Source: Cytidiella melzeri (lineage: Eukaryota; Basidiomycota; Agaricomycetes; Polyporales; Irpicaceae). Taken from it: a stretch of DNA of 64,000 bases. The position numbers were made by a program, and so were the translations under genes. Numbering within the stretch: the first letter of the stretch is position 1; each line of letters starts with the position of its first letter. Under the pieces are notes generated by a model. That model was not told the DNA's origin and searched no databases. It worked only from the letters and a program-made list of their open reading frames with translations. The DNA is taken from assembly GCA_022592445.1 (NCBI GenBank), contig JABYQR010000208.1, positions 1 to 64,000 on the forward strand. The letters are read 5' to 3'. Below are positions 60,723-64,000 of the stretch, in pieces.

Positions 60723-61763
60723 TCACTCATAGACACTCTTGTCTTCATCGCTCCACACAACGAATATGACGCAATCAAGCTATACCGTGAATGATCAGAG
60801 AACAGTCCTGCGTCGGACAGATGCATACTGACCTTCGAGCCGTTCTCGGTATCCAAAAACTGCCTCACCTCACGAATAGCGACGTGAGTGGCATCCTGTA
60901 TAGGATACCCGTAGACACCTGTGGAGATGGAAGGGAATGCCTGGAGGGGAATGTCTAGATGAGACACAGCTCTTGCTCTTATATGAGACACAAACCGCAT
61001 GCTTGAGCGAGTTCTCCACGGCCACTTCCAAGCTCCTTCTGTAGCACGATGCAAGCAAATCAGCGCACTTGTTAGCCTCGCTACTATCGTACACGGGCCC
61101 AACAGTGTGGATGACGTGTTTTCTAGAGAAAAATGATATTCAGCCCTGCAACGGACCGGTTTGAAGGCACATACATACGCTGGCAGATCGTAGCCTTTGG
61201 TTATCTTGGCATCGCCGGTAGCGCAGCCGCCTAGCGTTCGACCTAGAAGGCAGAGATTGGCGAAGGGAAAACAAAAAGGTTGAGAGGGACGACTAGCGTC
61301 AAGTTGAACATCGAATGAATGAGAGCGCGAGGCTACGCACATTCTGCAACCAGTTGTCGACCAGCTGCTCTGTGTATCGCACCGTCCACTGTGAGGTTAC
61401 AACATTTGAGGGCACGATAGCATTGCAACGTGTCGGTCTACTGACCTCCACCTCCGCCTGAATGAGTCACGGCACGATCAGCGTGAGCATCAGCACACAA
61501 TATTAGACGTACCGAGAAGACTCCCGTTAGCTGCGTTGACTATGGCATCAACCTCTAGCTCGGTAATGGTACCCTGGCTGGGAAGCTTCAGCTGCTTTGG
61601 CCTGTGGAAAGAGGTATAATTCAGCGAATACTGACTACAGCGAGACGCGGTCGAGCAGGTCCCCAGAGCTCTTGTACTTTGCAGTTGCTGGCTGCGTGGG
61701 CACAATCTGGCCGGCCTTGTAGAGAGCACGCAAAGTAGGTATCTGTGACAACGAGAGTTTCAT
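60723..61763 (-). CDS. Macrodomain protein (O-acetyl-ADP-ribose deacetylase, MacroD type)
   Basis: Predicted 209 residues. Exons: 61763-61639, 61601-61513, 61457-61446 (12 nt), 61388-61341, 61242-61179, 61122-60996, 60940-60833 and 60779-60723. The macrodomain signature is complete: VDAIVNAANGSLLGGGGVDG (the 12-nt exon encodes the glycine run), AIHRAAGRQLVAECRTLGGC, GDAKITKGYDLPAKHVIHTV and GPVY. It continues with AFPSISTGVYGYPIQDATHV and ends VIFVVWSDEDKSVYE. The catalytic Asn and the G-G-V-D loop of MacroD hydrolases are present. The enzyme removes ADP-ribose from proteins or deacetylates O-acetyl-ADP-ribose. The leader (MKLSLSQIPTLRALYKAGQI) is short and basic, and location is uncertain. 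Upstream codons in frame lack an ATG. Confidence 0.9.
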
Positions 61764-62132
61764 GGGAGAGTTGTGGACTTGCAATAGGCGAGTCGAAGGT
61801 TCAGACAGGGCTGGCACGGAGGCTGCCGTGTAGATGGTAATCTCATTTTATTCATTACTAGACCTCGTTAGACTACTTGCTTCTGAGTCTCTCCTTCATG
61901 TTGCTATTGTCTGTGCTGTGTAGACTGCATCTGCAGCTCGTGTCCAATGTAGGCGGCAGCAGAGTGTTACGGGAGGTGCGACATTGTTTTCTGCCGGCGG
62001 TCCTGTTTTGGCAGGAGTGCCTTGTTCCGCTCCAGGTATTTCCTCAGGCCGCAGCTTTTGGTCCACCTTGTACTTTCCTCTTATTACCCTCCTTTCCTCT
62101 CTACACTCTCTACACTCTCTCTATCTTCTCGC
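61764..62132. promoter_or_regulatory. Divergent promoter region macrodomain / kinase
   Basis: About 370 bp between divergent starts. The kinase side ends in a pyrimidine-rich leader with a tctctacac repeat (about 62097-62118) just before the ATG. Confidence 0.4.
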
Positions 62133-63719
<1,587 letters not shown>

Positions 63720-64000
63720 CGTCTTCCTCCTCCTCCTCACTCGCTTGTGGTCATCTCGACAATTCAATTACTGATGCCACTACCACTCTCTTGCCAACGG
63801 ATGGCTAGACCGTACTCAACACTCCCTCAGTCTAATGATTTGTTCGTTGTGCTCAAGACTCACTCCGGACATTCCTTCTTTGTTCAGTCTTTCAATTATC
63901 CTTTATATCAACTAACCAGTCGCGAGCCGGCTGGAACCATGGGGCATTTCGTCATAACTGTAACATACCACTACTTTCTCTTCTCGCCATCGGGACGCCT
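63720..64000. other. 3' flank of the YANK kinase
   Basis: The last 280 bp hold the 3' UTR and flank of the kinase gene. No further gene is recognisable before the window ends. Confidence 0.4.

Overview
This window looks like chromosomal DNA from a basidiomycete fungus, most likely an agaricomycete. It holds densely packed genes on both strands, split by many short introns (mostly 45-70 bp) that I could resolve from reading frame and splice consensus. Several products point the same way: a fungal LYS2 aminoadipate reductase, sterol C24-methyltransferase, an Rrm4-type endosomal mRNA transporter, CYP51 and a CYP505-like P450. I see no bacterial, viral or CRISPR features and no rRNA or tRNA gene. 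Starts and exon ends below come from my own reading of both strands; every model marked as complete sums to a multiple of three.

Layout. 1-1979: 3'-truncated casein kinase 1 (-), followed by a 3.9 kb gene-poor stretch with one coding-like remnant. 5.9-10.2 kb: DsbA/FrnE-type protein, Frag1/Sfk1-type membrane protein and the GARP subunit VPS51 (all +). 11.3-14.8 kb: DUF427 protein (-) and a disordered nuclear-type protein (+) from a shared promoter. 15-21 kb: mitochondrial RNase II-type exonuclease DSS1 (-), a nucleolar-looking protein (+) and an STK16/Env7-type kinase (-). 22-24 kb: CYP51/ERG11 (+). 24.3-30.1 kb: F-box protein, an unknown protein and the spindle-checkpoint protein MAD3 (all -). 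30.5-43 kb: a run of + strand genes: Dal5-type transporter, Rrm4-like RNA-binding protein, ERG6 and LYS2. 43.2-45.6 kb: ALY/REF mRNA export factor (-) and a small KEN-box/ABBA-motif protein (+). 46.6-50.3 kb: a P450 (+), RRG9 (-) and coactosin (+). 52.3-59.2 kb: NAC-beta EGD1 (+), the actin-disassembly factor AIP1 (-) and a CYP505-type P450 without its reductase half (+). 59.7-64 kb: a broken sugar-transporter remnant (-), a macrodomain deacetylase (-) and a YANK-type lipid-anchored kinase (+).

Most genes are housekeeping, and neighbours are usually unrelated. Loose functional pairings are two ergosterol genes (CYP51, ERG6) and two actin-turnover genes (coactosin, AIP1). The LYS2 gene is NRPS-like in architecture but belongs to lysine synthesis, so nearby P450s do not make this a secondary-metabolite cluster.

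The most interesting signal is cell-cycle related. MAD3 carries an ABBA-KEN-ABBA cassette followed by an expanded run of ABBA-like motifs, partly as a 22-residue tandem repeat. A second small protein at 44.7 kb combines one ABBA-like motif with a KEN box. Other notable points are four GC-AG introns, several 12-22 nt microexons, a reductase-less CYP505-like enzyme and an internally deleted transporter pseudogene.
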